A stretch of 64,000 nt of DNA from Gautieria morchelliformis (taxonomy: Eukaryota; Basidiomycota; Agaricomycetes; Gomphales; Gomphaceae): assembly GCA_015179125.1 (NCBI GenBank), contig WHVA01000062.1, positions 1-64,000 on the forward strand. The letters run 5' to 3'. Below the pieces are notes generated by a model. It saw only the letters and a program-made list of their open reading frames with translations. It did no database searches and was not told the DNA's origin. Numbering within the stretch: the first letter of the stretch is position 1; the number at the start of each line of letters is the position of its first letter. Position numbers and translations under genes: made by a program. Positions 20,832-33,754 of this stretch are shown here, one piece after another.

Positions 20832-23800
20832 ATGGCACAGGCACCCACGACCACCCAATCACCACCAAAACACGACGTACACAAATTCCGAGACATAAAA
20901 CCGAAACTCAACAAGAATAACTGGATTTCATGGAAGAGGGAACTACTGGCAACAGCGAGGGACAGAGGGATTTACAAAACCATCATCGGTACGGACACTT
21001 ACCCTACCGACACTGACCCACGCATCACAGTTGTCGCCGGAATCGACATGATCGGCAACACCCCACTCACACAACTACAAGACGAATGGGATGACAGGAA
21101 TAACGTTGCGTATAGTCAAATCCTTCTATGTATATCACCAGAATTACAGACAGCCATCGACGAAACGGATTTATGTGCCGAGGCATGGAACATACTGATT
21201 AGGAAATTCAAATCAACCGACCCAAGCAAAATCAGTATCATTAGGACAAGGTACGAGAACTATCACATGACAGAGGGACAGTCGGTCTCGGAGTATATTA
21301 CTACTATGAAAGAATACAGGAATCAATTGGCAAAAAAGGGCGACCCCATTGCCGACTCCACACACTGTGCCACCCTACTCAGGAACGTACCTGAATCATG
21401 GAGACCTATCGCACAAACCATACGTATGATTACTAGAGATCCAGATGAAATTGAAGAGAAATTGGAAGCCCACGAAGCTGACCTAGGAGCCGTCGAGGTG
21501 TCAACACAAGCTGCCACAGCATTTGTGGCACAGACTCAACAACCCAGACATTTCAACAACTCACCGACTCGACCGACATTCAACAGCTACAACACACAAC
21601 AGAATCGACCCCCGATCCAACAATCAGGAGGACACAACTTCTCCTGCAACAACTGTGGCAAACCGAACCACTCAGCATCGAGATGTCACGCACCAGGAGG
21701 GGGACTAGCAATACACGAACCATGGAGGAGATACAACAACGCACACGGAGGGAACATGATGGGAGGAGGGAACTCACAGGGAGGGGGATACAACGGACCC
21801 AACAGATTCGAAAACAACAGACTGACACCACCTCAGCAACACCAACCGAACACCAACAATGATTCAGCGCAATTCGCCAACGTACCGAAGAAAGACATCG
21901 TTATGATGGCACACGAGGAGATGAAAGCAGACCCCGAGGCCAGTGACATAATCCTATCGACAGATTCCATGGCATTATCAGCCATAAAGGACAACGTACA
22001 CATCTGGCTAGTCGATTCCGGGGCCACCAGTCACCTATGCGGCAACGTCGATTTATTCAACGAAATGCATCCCACACCACCGATTTCCATCGAAACAGCC
22101 AGCGGAGACTCCTTCAGAGCCGATCAGAGGGGAACCATCAGAATAACACTACAAAGCGACGCTCACCTGCACCTACCACCTCTAGCCCTCACACTGATCG
22201 ACGTCATATATGTTCCAAGGCTCAACGCCAACTTGCTCTCCATAGCCAAGATGACCAACGCGAACGTGGACGTCATGTTCAGCAAGGACGACACATACCT
22301 ACTGATGGGGGACGAAATCTTAGCTCAAGGAACGAGGATCGATAACTTGTATGCATACATGGCTCAACCATCAATGAAACCTGAACCAGAGAAGGCTCTC
22401 TACTCTGATAAACCGAATCAATTGACACTATGGCATCACAGACTAGCACACACTGCCACGTCAACAATTCAGAAAATGTGGAAACAACAGACAGGCGTCG
22501 GTTTACCGAATATCAGTAGTGAAGAGGAGTTGAACATATGCACCAACTGCCCTTTCGGAAAACAGACGCGTTCACCATTCAAAAACATCGAGGACACACC
22601 AGAGAAGTTCGAAGACATCGTATCATCAGACCTATGTGGACCATTCAAAACATCAGTTGGAGGATACAAATATTTCATCACATGGATTGATCACGCCACT
22701 CGATACGCACAGATCGACTTTCTGAAGAACAAGGAATGTACAACTGTCACGAAATCATTCAAGGAGTATATTGCATGGTTAAGGACACAAAGGAAAGCAG
22801 AAGTGAGGAGGATAAGGATGGACAACGGGGGAGAATACACCAGGAAGGAATTCAAAAGTATATGCAGTGAGCTTGGAATTGTTCATGAAACTACGACTCC
22901 TCACACACCAGAACACAATGGTATCGCCGAGAGGTAAAACAGGACTCTACAGGAAGGAGCCCTCACCCTACAGAACGACGCAGAACTCAGCAAACGATTC
23001 TGGGTATCCGGCGTACACACCGTCAACTTCGTCAAGAACCGCATACTACACACGAAAATCAACAAGTCACCTTACGAGGCCTTTTGGAAGACTAGGCCCA
23101 GACTCGATTGGCTGCGAACATACGGATCCAGGTGTTGGGCACTAGTCCCAAAAGCCACAAGGAAGAAGGGAGACTATAAAGCGATCAAAGGAATTTTTGT
23201 GGGATATTTTGACAACTCCAAATCTTACAAGGTGTGGATACCATGAACTCAGACACTGATGAAGTCTAGAGATGTAGTATTCGACGAACTAAAACACGTC
23301 GAACACACTACTCTACATGTGGAAGAGGAGGACGACGATCCCTACCTATGGGTACTTGACGGAAAGCTACCATCATTTTCCACACCATCGCAATCCAGAA
23401 ATGATCCAGCAGGAGACAATGACGACAATAACATCCCACCACTCATCGATCTAAGCCCGGAGGAAGAGGAGGAGATTGAAGCGGAAGAGGTCGAGAGGAT
23501 CGTGACAAAACAACGAGAGGAGGAGGAAAGAACAGAAACAGAAAACAACGAGAGGGAAGAATCAACAGAACAGTCAGAGGGGGACACAGGAAGAGAAGGA
23601 AGTGAGGAAACGGCACCGAAGGACTTCTTGAAGGGACCATGGATGAATCCATCAAACACTGATTACGGGAAGGGAAAACGACACACAGCATTATTCACAG
23701 AGGTAGCAGCGATGGCACGAGGAAGAATGACACTTGAAGAAACGGAGACAGCATTCGTAGTATTGGCAGAGGATGAACCGGAAAGTTACAGAGAGGCGAT

Positions 23801-25770
23801 GAAGTCGAGGGACGCAGAGAAGTGGAGGAAGGCATGTCAGGATGAATACGACCTACTGATGGGATACAAAACATGGGAACTAACCAAAAGGCCAGAAGGG
23901 ACAAACGTCGTAGGGAGTAGATGGACGTTCAGAGTAAAGAGGGACAACCTAGTAGAGGTGGATAAGTTCAAGGCGAGATTCGTTGCACAGGGATACTCAC
24001 AAGTCCCAGGAGTCGACTTCCAAGAAACATATTCCCCCATCATTCGACTCACCTCAATTCGACTTATCCTCGCTCTCGCAACCAAATACAATCTAGAATT
24101 ACGACACATCGACGTGAAGGGAGCTTACCTGAATGGAAAGCTCGACGACACCATATACATGCGACAGCCGGAGGGATTCGTCAAGCAGGGAGAAGAAAAT
24201 TTGGTCTACAAATTGAATAAAGGAATATATGGACTCAAACAATTGGGGAGAGTATGGCATGTGTCAGGGGACACCCTGTTTTCCATTTCCAGTTCCGACA
24301 CCACACCCAGTTCCGACTCCATTTCCGACTCCGCTTCCGGTTCCGATTCCATCTCCGCCTCCGCTTTCGGAAATGATTCCGCTTCTGGGAGAACTTTCAC
24401 CAGTTCTGTTCACCTTGCCAGTTCCACTCCAATTTCCGACTTCCACTCTCAGAACAGTGTCGGAAATCAAGCGACTCGCGTAATAGGTGGCATCAAGGGT
24501 TGATCAAGGGTCAGGGTGGTCAGGGAGATGCAGGGTTGATGGCGGGTGCCAAGTGTTGTCCCTGGCTGCGCAGCGTAGTATAATACGGGCTCGCTGACAT
24601 TGGGGGTCCTTAGACTTTTCTCTTTGGATTTCCCCTTGTCAATCAGTTGTGTGGTAGTGTGATCTCCACAACCAGCCAGGGTTGCCCTTACAGCATGGGA
24701 CACTGAGAGAACAGATGGAGAAATTGGGATTCAAAGCAGGAGAGGTGGATAGGACGATATTCCTCAGATTTGGGGAAGGAGACAACATCGAGATTGCAGG
24801 ATGGTATGTGGATGATGGACTCCTTGCATCGAATTCATTGACTGCAAGGGAGAGGATGATCAGAGACATCAGGGGGAGCTTTGACATACAGGACTTGGGA
24901 GATCCAACATGACTACTCGGTATCCAGATCATCAGGAATCGAGAACACGGCACCATACATATCTCCCAACCAGCATTCATTAACACCATCGCCAAACGAT
25001 TCGAAATAACATCCGGACGTACAGTGAATTCCCCAATGGACCCAAACATCGAACTACGAGTCTCCACCTCCACATCAGAAATCATCGACTACGCATACGC
25101 ATCGATAATCGGGAGCTTGAACTACTGTGCAGTGGCAACTCGACCAGACATAGCCTACGCGGTCAATAGATGCGCACAGTTCTCATCTAAGCCCAACATC
25201 ACTCACTGGGAAGCAGCCAAGAGAATCCTACGATACCTATTGAACACCAAAGAGTACGGTATAACATACCTCAGGGAAGGGGAAGGGGCCATGGGATTCG
25301 CACATAACCTGGCAGGATACACGGACACAGACTTCACAGGGGATAAAGATGACAGGAGGTCGACTACTGGATGGTATTCACATACAACGGGGCACCCATA
25401 TGCTGGGCATCAAAGAAACAGATCAGTGTCAGCTGATCGACGATGGAATCAGAGGTAGTGGCAGGGTCATTCGCCTCAGCCGAAGGGATATGGCTCATCA
25501 GGCTAGGGAGGGACTTCAGACACGAATTTACCCCCATCCCTATCTTCACCGACAACCAATCCGCCATCGCGTTCTCGAACGACAGCGTCAACAACAGCAG
25601 GACGAAACACATCGATATTCATTACCATTACACTAAAGAACAAATTACGGCTGGAAATATCAACTTTCGATACATCAAATCACTTGAGAATCCAGCTGAT
25701 GTCCTCACCAAGCCACTGCCAGCTCGCAAGCATCTCCACATCCTCGGGATCCTCGGAATGCGTCAAGCTT
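20832..25770 (+). pseudogene. Copia-2 gag-pol polyprotein, broken
   Basis: The frame opens at ATG 20832 with gag, has a CCHC knuckle (CNNCGKPNHSASRC, about residue 271), protease (LVDSGATSHLCG, about residue 393), GAG-pre-integrase, and an integrase core with DNGGEYT and HNGIAER intact. It stops at TAA 22935-22937 directly after IAER, then continues in frame. Later defects are TGA at 23244-23246, a 431-base insertion at 24262-24692, TGA at 24910-24912, a one-base deletion near 25375 and TGA at 25434-25436. Reverse transcriptase keeps YVDD (GWYVDDGLLAS). A Glu/Arg-rich linker lies at about 23450-23620. Confidence 0.9.
24257..24697 (+). mobile_element. Short TGT...ACA element, copy 2, inside Copia-2 pol
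   Basis: The element spans 24262-24692 (431 bases), flanked by GCATG (24257-24261 and 24693-24697). Removing it with one GCATG restores the reverse-transcriptase reading frame across the site. Ends are TGTCAGGGGACACCCTG and, inverted, TGTAAGGGCAACCCTGG. It has a TCCGATTCC-type minisatellite (about 24290-24390), a TATAATA box near 24578 and a T-rich leader. It matches the copy at 11099-11522 but with a different, shorter minisatellite. The TATA and TG...CA layout favour a small LTR over a DNA transposon. Confidence 0.8.
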
Positions 25771-25779
25771 GAGGGGGAG

Positions 25780-26517
25780 TGTTGAAAGTATTGAAAAACA
25801 CAATATTAACATATTAATTACAACAAACACGAGCTCACATCACAACCGACACATCGATAATCCCTCTCTGAGCATACACATTACGGCACTCGTACCCGAG
25901 ACCGCCGGACCATCATATGCCCACTCGACCCGACCCGATCACAGTCCCCGACTCCCCTGACATCACAAGGACACATAACACGTGTTACCACGACCTATAA
26001 CACCCAAGGAACCCTATCCAAGACCACCGAGCCCATCCCAAATCACGCACATTCCATCAGTCACGTGACCCAATCAAGGGACGCAACGCGTCGAGCCGAC
26101 CCTGCCTATACCCAGACTATGCCCCCTATCCATCACCAAACATCTGTTTCCTCATCCTGTTTTACGCTCCATCTCCAAGCCCAACTTATATAGCGCGCGT
26201 CGACACTCCTATCGTTGTCCATGTGCCGCTCACCCCATTCCATCAGTCCCTTAGCATTGCACCACTAATTCCTTAACCGCCAAGCACCATCAATAACTAA
26301 TAAATACCTAGCTCCATGTACAATTAACTAGCAGTGAAATCACACTTCATCTCACCCCTCACACAGTAGTAGAACTTCCAGTCGACATAATTCATAAGAC
26401 ACACACATTTATTGCGTGTGCAGATATTCCTGTCAACTTCAAGCCTTACTCGATTTATCTCATAATTGAGAGATTAAATCATATTGTCTTAAATAATATT
26501 CCTAGCACTAAACGACA
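25780..26517 (+). repeat. Copia-2 3' LTR
   Basis: 738 bases, same length as the 5' LTR, with an intact TTATATAG box near 26186. By eye about 20 positions differ between the two LTRs, most of them CpG in one copy and TpG or CpA in the other. Confidence 0.9.
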
Positions 26518-27186
26518 CTACCTCCACTCTACTCGCTGTTTGCCCCATTCTCCGAACCGCTATTCGCTGCTCGCGCATTTCGCCACCAGGCACGCCATCA
26601 AATACGATCAATACCATTCACCCGGCATGATGGTTCATCATTAACCCCATCATCTTCTTAATCCAACCCCATTGGGTGTTCGTATGGCCAAAGTGTGTTC
26701 GCAGGACATCCCTTCCATAGGTCGTGCGGGATCAACCCAGTAGACGAAGAGTCCGTGCAGGGTAGCATGTATGCGGGTCCCAAGACATGGTTTTGTCCAT
26801 AATTGCCTTCGCCACCTTTATTCTCCGTCGTTTCATGTTCGCATTCTTCCCTCACTCTATTGTATGTTTATTCCATCTACTTAGTATCATGACTGCGCAC
26901 CCCTATCCGACCCTGACTTGCGACGGCCTCTTTCCTATTCGCTAATACCTTGTGAGCATTCGATATAAGTAGTTTACATTCGCATGTATATTCCCCAGTT
27001 CAATTATCATACGTCGTCCATCTTGTGCAAACTTGACCTCGCTGTGATCATCGTCTTGAGCCTTCTCTTGGAGATTTCCATCTTCGACCAGCAGAGGACT
27101 TAGGCATCACTGGTGAGTTCTCATAGTTCACCTTCGTTACCTTAGCCTTCGAACTATTTTCGGTGAGCACCTTCGCCGGCGAAGGG
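26518..27186 (+). repeat. Gypsy-C 5' LTR, right part
   Basis: Continues the 5' LTR begun at 19958-20066. It matches 32826-33510 of the 3' LTR, but lacks about 23 bases near 27164 and ends at GCGAAGGG (27186), where it jumps into gag-like sequence. The end of the LTR, the primer-binding site and the gag start are deleted. Confidence 0.8.
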
Positions 27187-30100
27187 CCCATTCATCACCT
27201 GTTTCTTTTACACGCACCCCACACCACATCTATTCGCGGGACAGCCTTACCGTTTCGAAGGTCGCCTTCCCCCGCACCAAACATTTTCTCAGACTCCCAT
27301 CCCACTCGGCGGGCCTGCCCTATTCCCCTTCATGGGACAACTCCCTTTTTAAAAAACACCCCTCTCTACAGATTCCTGCTTCACCTGGTGGGCCTGAGCC
27401 TTGTTTATTCGCGGACAGCCTTACCCCTTCATGGGTTGCCCTTCCCTGTACCAATCTTTCACACAGCTTTCTGCCCTACTTGGTGGACCTGGGCCTTCTC
27501 TCTCATTAGACTCTGACTCATTTTCCACAACTCCTACCCATACCTGTTTTATCCCTCCGAATAACAGCCCTATCAACTCTGTACCACCAACGTGCTTATT
27601 CGCCTCTATTAGCTCTCATTCCGATTCGTCCTTCATCATCCATGTACACCTTCCCGGTCTCTCTAGCTCAATCCCTACCCTCATCGACTCTGGCGCCACT
27701 TCCAATTTCATTGATAGCTCCTTTTCCTCCCGTCCTGGTTTCATATGTACATCGCTCCATTCACCGATCACTCTCTCGCTTTTCGATGGGAAGCCAGCCA
27801 CTGCTGGTTTCATTCACAAATACCTAGATACTAGTCTCACTTTCAGCGACTCCTCTTCGCAGGACATTTCGCTACTTGTCACAAAGTTACACCCTTCGGC
27901 CGCGATCGTTCTTGGACTTCCGTGGCTTCGCTCTACGAAACCCACTATCGATTGGGGCTCCCTCGAAATCACCTTTCCTTCCAACCCCGATTCTATGCTT
28001 CCACGTATGACGGTCGCCATGGCCTGTACGATGATTTCCCCGCGGGCTATCTTCGACAGTATCCCCGAACTTCACACCGTGTCGATGGCTTCGCCACCAC
28101 CAGTTCCTGGTTCACATTTGTCCCCGCCATCCTTGGGTTACGTCCCGAACGTGGCGATTGGACCACCTCCCCAGATCCCGGTCTTTCTACCGGACGTCGC
28201 TTCTTCGCCCACTCCTATTCCAAATCTTTCTGGTTACGAACAGACGTTCGACGTGGATGGTGAACCCTTACTTCTCTCAACCAAGCCGATCGAGAATCAC
28301 TCCTCTGAGTCCTCGATATCGCTTCCTAACAATCTCATCCGTCCATTTTCAGTCACAAAAGAACGCATAATAGAAACCGAACCTATTCGACCAAAAACAG
28401 AGCCCGTTTCCAGTCATTCTCGCCCTTGTGCACCATGCACAGAATTACTGACCGATGACTACCTCCTATTCCATTCTTCGCCCCCCGACTCACCTTCGAC
28501 AAAAAGGGTAACACCGCATATAAGCCTAATCAGTGCGTCCACCTTTGAGCTAATCATAAAACTCGGCGAAGAAGAAACCTTCATGTTGAACATGCATCCT
28601 ACCATCCCTGAACCAACTTCGCTTCGCGCTGTAGGCAACAACCCAGCCCCGACTACACTCCTCCATGAGAAACCCCTACCGAAGGACAAGTTAGAGATGT
28701 TCAGGGCTGTGGTACCAGAGGAGTACCATGACTTCTTCGATATCTTTTCGCATGCTAAAGCCAAAGACCTGCCCCCACATCGCTCCTACGATCACACCAT
28801 CAAGATCGAGAATGATGGCACACCACCTCACGGTCCCATATACCCACTCTCAAACAGCGCATTAGAAGCGCTCCGCGAATATCTCGACAACATGCTTGGC
28901 AAGGGATTTATTCGCTCCTCCCAATCACCTGGTGGCGCCCCTGTTGTGTTCGCAAAGAAGAAGGATGGTACACTGCGAATGTGTGTGGACTATCGAGGGT
29001 TGAATCGTATCACACAAAAAAACAAGTACCCTATCCCACTGATTCCGATTCTTATTGACCAACTCAAAAGCGCGAACGTCTATATGAAATTCGACCTTCA
29101 CGTCGGGTTCAATAATGTTCGGATCGCCTCTGGCCAAGAGTGGAAGACAGCCTTCCGAACTCAATATGGGTCCTTCGAATACCTCGTCATGCCGTTCGGA
29201 TTAACAAATGCTCCAGTGACGTTCCAGCACTTCATGAATGATATCTTCCAGGACATGGCTGACATCTTCATTGTAGTCTACCTCGACGACATCCTTATCT
29301 TCTCAAAGAACAGGAAGGATCACTTGGAACATGTCCGAATGGTCCTCGCCCATCTTCAAAAGCATAACCTCTTCATAAAGCCAGAGAAATGCCTCTTCCA
29401 TTCAAACTGGGTTGAGTTTCTCGGATTCGTCATCTCTCCTGCTGGGGTCTCTATGGACATCGAAAAGACAGCTGCAATCACAAAGTGGCCTGTACCGACG
29501 AACGTTCGCAAAGTCCAATCGTTCCTAGGCTTTGCGAACTTCTACAGAAGATTCATCATTTCGTTCTCAGACATTGTCCTGCCACTCACTCGCCTGACCA
29601 GAAAGGATACTCCATTTGCCTGGGACGCGAAGCAGCAGGAGGCTTTCGAAGCACTCAAGGCCGCGTTCTCACAGGCTCCAGTCCTCATCCACTTCGACCC
29701 GAGTAACCCAATTGTCATCGAGACAGACGCCTCTGACTACGCCATCGCCGCCATCATCTCCCAGATCACCCCCTCCGATGGTGATATCCACCCGATCACC
29801 TTCTATTCGCGAGGAATGGCACCTGCCAAAATGAACTATGAGATCTATGACAAGAAGCTACTCGCCATCTTTTGTGCCTTCAAGCAATGGCGAAACTACC
29901 TTGAAGGGGCATCCCACGTCATCCTCGTCCTCTCCGACCACAAGAACCTTGAGTACTTCGCAACTATAAAGCAGCTGACCCAACGACAGGTACGATGGTC
30001 CGAACACCTGTCAGGGTTTAACTACATCATTCGCTACCGAGCTGGGTGACTTGGCACAAAGCCGGATGCATTGACCCGTCGGGGTGACATGTACCCTAAA

Positions 30101-31658
30101 GGGGGGGATGGTGCTTACGCATTGGCGAATCCCCACAACTTCCAGTCGATGTTTAAAACGGGGCAACTCATTCGCGCCATCATCCTTGACTCTGCATCAC
30201 TGTTGACATCCATCCAACAGGGCCAGTTGACCGATCCCTCGTCCTCAGCCCACATCACCCGTCTTCAGTCTCAGTCGATGAGGGTCCTCCTTCCGAACGC
30301 AAAGCCAGACCCTTGGTCACTTGGAGAGGATGGCAAAACGCTGTTGTACAAACAGTGAACATATGTCCCCGATCATAATGATATTCGCTTGGACATCCTT
30401 CGCTCGCTGCATGATCATCAGTTAGCAGGCCACCCAGGGATCAGCAAAACGATGAAGAACATTCGGAGACAGTACCATTGGCCGAACATGTCCACCTTCG
30501 TCACCAACTATATCGGCTCCTGTTCCAAGTGTCGCCACGCTAAATCCATTCATCACAAACCCTTTGGTCCTCTTCACTTTCTGCCCATCAGCCAACGACC
30601 TTGGGATTCGATCTCCATGGACTTCATCGAGGGACTCCCACCGTCGGATGGACACGATATGATCCTCGTCATTGTCGACAGGCTAACGAAGATGGCCCTG
30701 TTCATTCCGACATTCTCAGACATCGATTCAGGAGACGTCACCATGCTCTTCCTTCGCCACATATTCGCTAAACACGGTAGCCCCAGCAACATCGTCTCCG
30801 ATCGAGGGAAGCACTTCACATCTCGATTCTGGACCTCTCTCTGCGAAATCCTCGGCATCAGGGGTAATCTTTCTACAGCCTACCACCCCCAAACAGATGG
30901 CCAGACCAAACGAGTAAACCAGATCCTTGAGCAGTATCTCCGAGTCTATATCAACTACCAGCAGGACGATTGGGTCAACCTTTTACCTCTCGCCGAATTC
31001 GCCTACAACAACACAGCCCATTCGGCGACCCTTCGCCAACAAGGGTTTCCATCCAAAGCTCGAAGTATCGCTCACTTCGGTCGCTTCCGAGGACGCTTAT
31101 CGCCAGTCGGCAGACCTCAAGGACCTTCACCAATACCTTCGAGATCAAATCAAGAAATCAATTATCCAGTACACTTCGGCCACAACCAGTCGCCGCATTC
31201 CGATCCCTGAGTTTCAGGTCGGCGACAGAGTATGGCTCGATTCGCGAAATATCCGCACAAAACGACCTTCGAAGAAACTCGACCACCGAAGACTTGGCCC
31301 ATATCCTATCACAGCTAAAATATCTTCTCATGCGTTTCGCTTAGGCTTACCACTGGACCTTCGCCAGATCCACCCTGTGTTTCATGTATCCCTTCTCGAA
31401 CCCGCCACGACATCCACCATCCCAGGTCGACATGCAGACCCCCCACCTCCTATCGAAATTGACTCTGCCGACGAGTACAAGATCACGAAGATCCTCGATA
31501 GTCACATTCACCGGAAGCGATTGGAATACCTAGTGGAGTGGAAGGGATACGAACACACTCCCGACGCTATGTCTTGGGAACCCTCTTCGAATGTTACTAA
31601 TTCTGCTCACAGACTCGCCGAATTTCATGCGAAGTATCCCCAGAAACCCAAGGCTTAG
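27187..31658 (+). pseudogene. Gypsy-C gag remnant and pol with chromodomain
   Basis: A short proline-rich gag remnant (27187-27480) leads into the long frame 27401-30049. That frame has protease (LIDSGATSNFID), reverse transcriptase (VDYRGLN, MPFGLTNAPVTF, YLDD at 29279-29290) and RNase H (ETDASDYAIAAI). In-frame TGA codons at 30047-30049 and 30356-30358 interrupt it. The integrase has the zinc-binding H/H/C/C segment and SDRGKHF, but the DD35E glutamate position reads lysine (QTKRVNQ). A frameshift near 31040 precedes the C-terminal part (GDRVWLDSRNI, FHVSLLEP) and a chromodomain (YKITKILD...YLVEWKGY...SWEPSSNV), ending at 31658. Confidence 0.9.
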
Positions 31659-32037
31659 ATGTTTACCAAACCCCAAGAAAACGACACTCTGTTCATATTC
31701 TACCTATAGATCCAACTCCCTTAATTAATCTCCTCTCAATCCTTACCCAACTCCCTCCGACTCATTCTACGCCTGCAACCGACGCCTCGTCAGATGCTCC
31801 GAGCTCCCCATCAACCTCTTCACCCCCCCTCTATGGCTAGTAAGGGTACTCGAGGGTTGTGCATCATGCTTGGCCATCGTCCTGACCATACCCCTCGCTA
31901 TCCATGCCCTCTTACCTTCCCCATCAGGAGCGAAGCAGATGCGCAGTCACCTCACTGTGACAGGCTCTACATCTTTCACTGACCCAAGCATACCCCCGGC
32001 CGACTGCGAATCAGAGTAGGGGACTTCACCGAATGCA
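31659..32037. other. Gypsy-C region after pol
   Basis: Non-coding on the plus strand after the chromodomain. The minus strand may hold further exons of the antisense candidate, but I cannot define them. Confidence 0.4.
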
Positions 32038-32464
32038 TCACCGAGTTAGCATAGTCGTCACAAGAATACATGAGAAAACTATACCTTCCGGGTCCTTCCT
32101 AGTCACCTCCCTTCCTTCGCACCCCTTCGACGTCAGCGTAAAAATCGGAGCCGGAGTCGAATCAATATCCGCTTCTGCGGGTACCGGTTCCAACGTCGAT
32201 GCTGAAATTTCTAACCACACCCTCGCTTTCTGGATCTCCTTCGCCAGCTCGTCTACTTCAGACGGTCTTTCGAACGTTTGGTTGACCACCTCCTCGGCCT
32301 GCAGCATTTTCCGAAGCTCCTCCTAGACCTCATCATTGAGCGAACGAAAGCTAATAATAATAAAAAAGGCCAGTACTCACTTGAACTCCTGCTGCATCGA
32401 CCAACCACTGCTCCACATCCCCTCGCGACTCTCCCCAAAGCTCCGGCCTAACCCTCGACACGAC
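32038..32464 (-). CDS. Candidate antisense gene inside Gypsy-C (spliced)
   Basis: Between pol and the 3' LTR, the minus strand has an open exon (32381-32464), a 58-base GTGAGT...CTAG intron, and an open exon (32038-32322) in phase 0. The joined product is non-repetitive, acidic and helical-looking (PELWGESRGDVEQWLVDAAG, then EELRKMLQAEEVVNQTFERP and DELAKEIQKARVWLEI). A possible acceptor at 32465 suggests an upstream exon; the start and true end are not resolved, and the second exon may splice near 32060. I do not recognise a domain. It could be an additional antisense gene of this element family, which would need comparison with other copies, or a captured fragment. Confidence 0.4.
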
Positions 32465-32718
32465 CTGCGACCGATCGAGGAGAACTGAGTACCCAGGTGT
32501 CGTCATAGGGGCAGTACACTTGGCTGGGGTGCTTAGTTGGGTCCCATAACCCCGTTCCGCGCCATGTTTTTAAACAAAACAAGAAGTCGTGCACGGGCCA
32601 CGCAGCTACGCAGGGCCCAGGCTTCAGAGATCCCATCGGGGGACCCATTACGTCTTTAACGGTTCCGCCCCACCATAGGACGCAGCGTCGTTGGACTCCG
32701 AAGCTAGGAGGGGGGTAC

Positions 32719-33749
32719 TGTCATGACCTGTCTATTTCTCTTACCCCACTGTCTCTATGTTCCCTCTTGTCACTCCCTAGCATCTTCGCCAGAGTTCGCC
32801 GCACCCACCGACCACTCTCCCTCTACCTCCACTCTACTCGCTGTTTGCCCCATTCTCCGAACCGCTATTCGCTGCTCGCGCATTTCGCCACCAGGCACGC
32901 CATCAAATACGATCGATACCATTCACCCGGCATGATGGTTCATCATTAACCCCATCATCTTCTTAATCCAACCCCATTGGGCGTTCGTATGGCCAAAGTG
33001 TGTTCGCAGGACTTCCCTTCCATAGGTCGTGTGGGATCAACCCAGTAGACGAAGAGTCCGTGCAGGGTAGCATGTATGCGGGTCCCAAGACATGGTTTTG
33101 TCCATAATTGCCTTCGCCACCTTTATTCTCCATCGTTTCATGTTCGCATTCTTCCCTCACTCTATTGTATGTTTATTCCATCTACTTAGTATCATGACTG
33201 CGCACCCCTATCCAACCCTGACTCACGACGGCCTCTTTCCTATTCGCTAATACCTTGTGAGCATTCGATATAAGTAGTTTACATTCGCATGTATATTCCC
33301 CAGTTCAATTATCATATGTCGTCCATCTTGTGCAAACTTGACCTCGCTGTGATCATCGTCTTGAGCCTTCTCTTGGAGATTTCCATCTTCGACCAGCAGA
33401 GGACTTAGGCATCACTGGTGAGTTCTCATAGTTCATCTTCGTAACCTTAGCCTTCGAACTATTTTCGGTGCTGTTGGCCAAGGGCTCCGAAGGAGCACCT
33501 TCGCCGGCGAAGGGATTGTCAAGACTTAGACAGCCCTTCCGTGAGACCTTGCATGTTACATCATCAAGTGCCACAGGCTATTTTGCTACAACTGTAGATA
33601 GGGTGAGCCCCATTCGGGCAACCCTCTTACCTTGTGAACATTCATTGGTTAACCTATTCGCCGAACAGCATACTTATTCGCACAAGTTATTCAGGCATTC
33701 GCTGTGTTCACTAATACACGATATTAACGCCTAAAAACCAATCTTGACA
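32719..33749 (+). repeat. Gypsy-C 3' LTR
   Basis: Full-length LTR of 1031 bases, TGTCATGACCTG to CCAATCTTGACA. A ATATAAGTAG box lies near 33269-33278. It is the reference for the other partial LTRs at 8691, 9337, 12125, 12457 and 19958. It lacks the roughly 230-base U3 duplication found in two of them. Confidence 0.9.
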
Positions 33750-33754
33750 AGTAT

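Larger units (their letters stand above)
20062..26522 (+). mobile_element. Copia-2 retrotransposon inserted in Gypsy-C 5' LTR
   Basis: Element 20067-26517 (6451 bases), flanked by CTACC (20062-20066 and 26518-26522). The uninterrupted target is visible in the Gypsy-C 3' LTR near 32820-32830, an internal empty-site control. Both LTRs are 738 bases, begin TGTTGAAAG and end in ACA. A polypurine tract GAGGGGGAG (25771-25779) abuts the 3' LTR. Polyprotein order is gag, knuckle, protease, integrase, reverse transcriptase, RNase H. Confidence 0.92.
19953..33754 (+). mobile_element. Gypsy-C chromovirus inserted in Copia-1
   Basis: Element 19958-33749 on the plus strand, flanked by AGTAT (19953-19957 and 33750-33754). 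LTRs begin TGTCATGACCTG and end CCAATCTTGACA. The 5' LTR is interrupted by Copia-2 and deleted at its end; the 3' LTR (32719-33749) is full length and preceded by a GGAGGGGGGTAC purine tract. The internal region encodes protease, reverse transcriptase, RNase H, integrase and a C-terminal chromodomain, which places it in the chromovirus clade of Gypsy. It is inactive. Confidence 0.88.
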
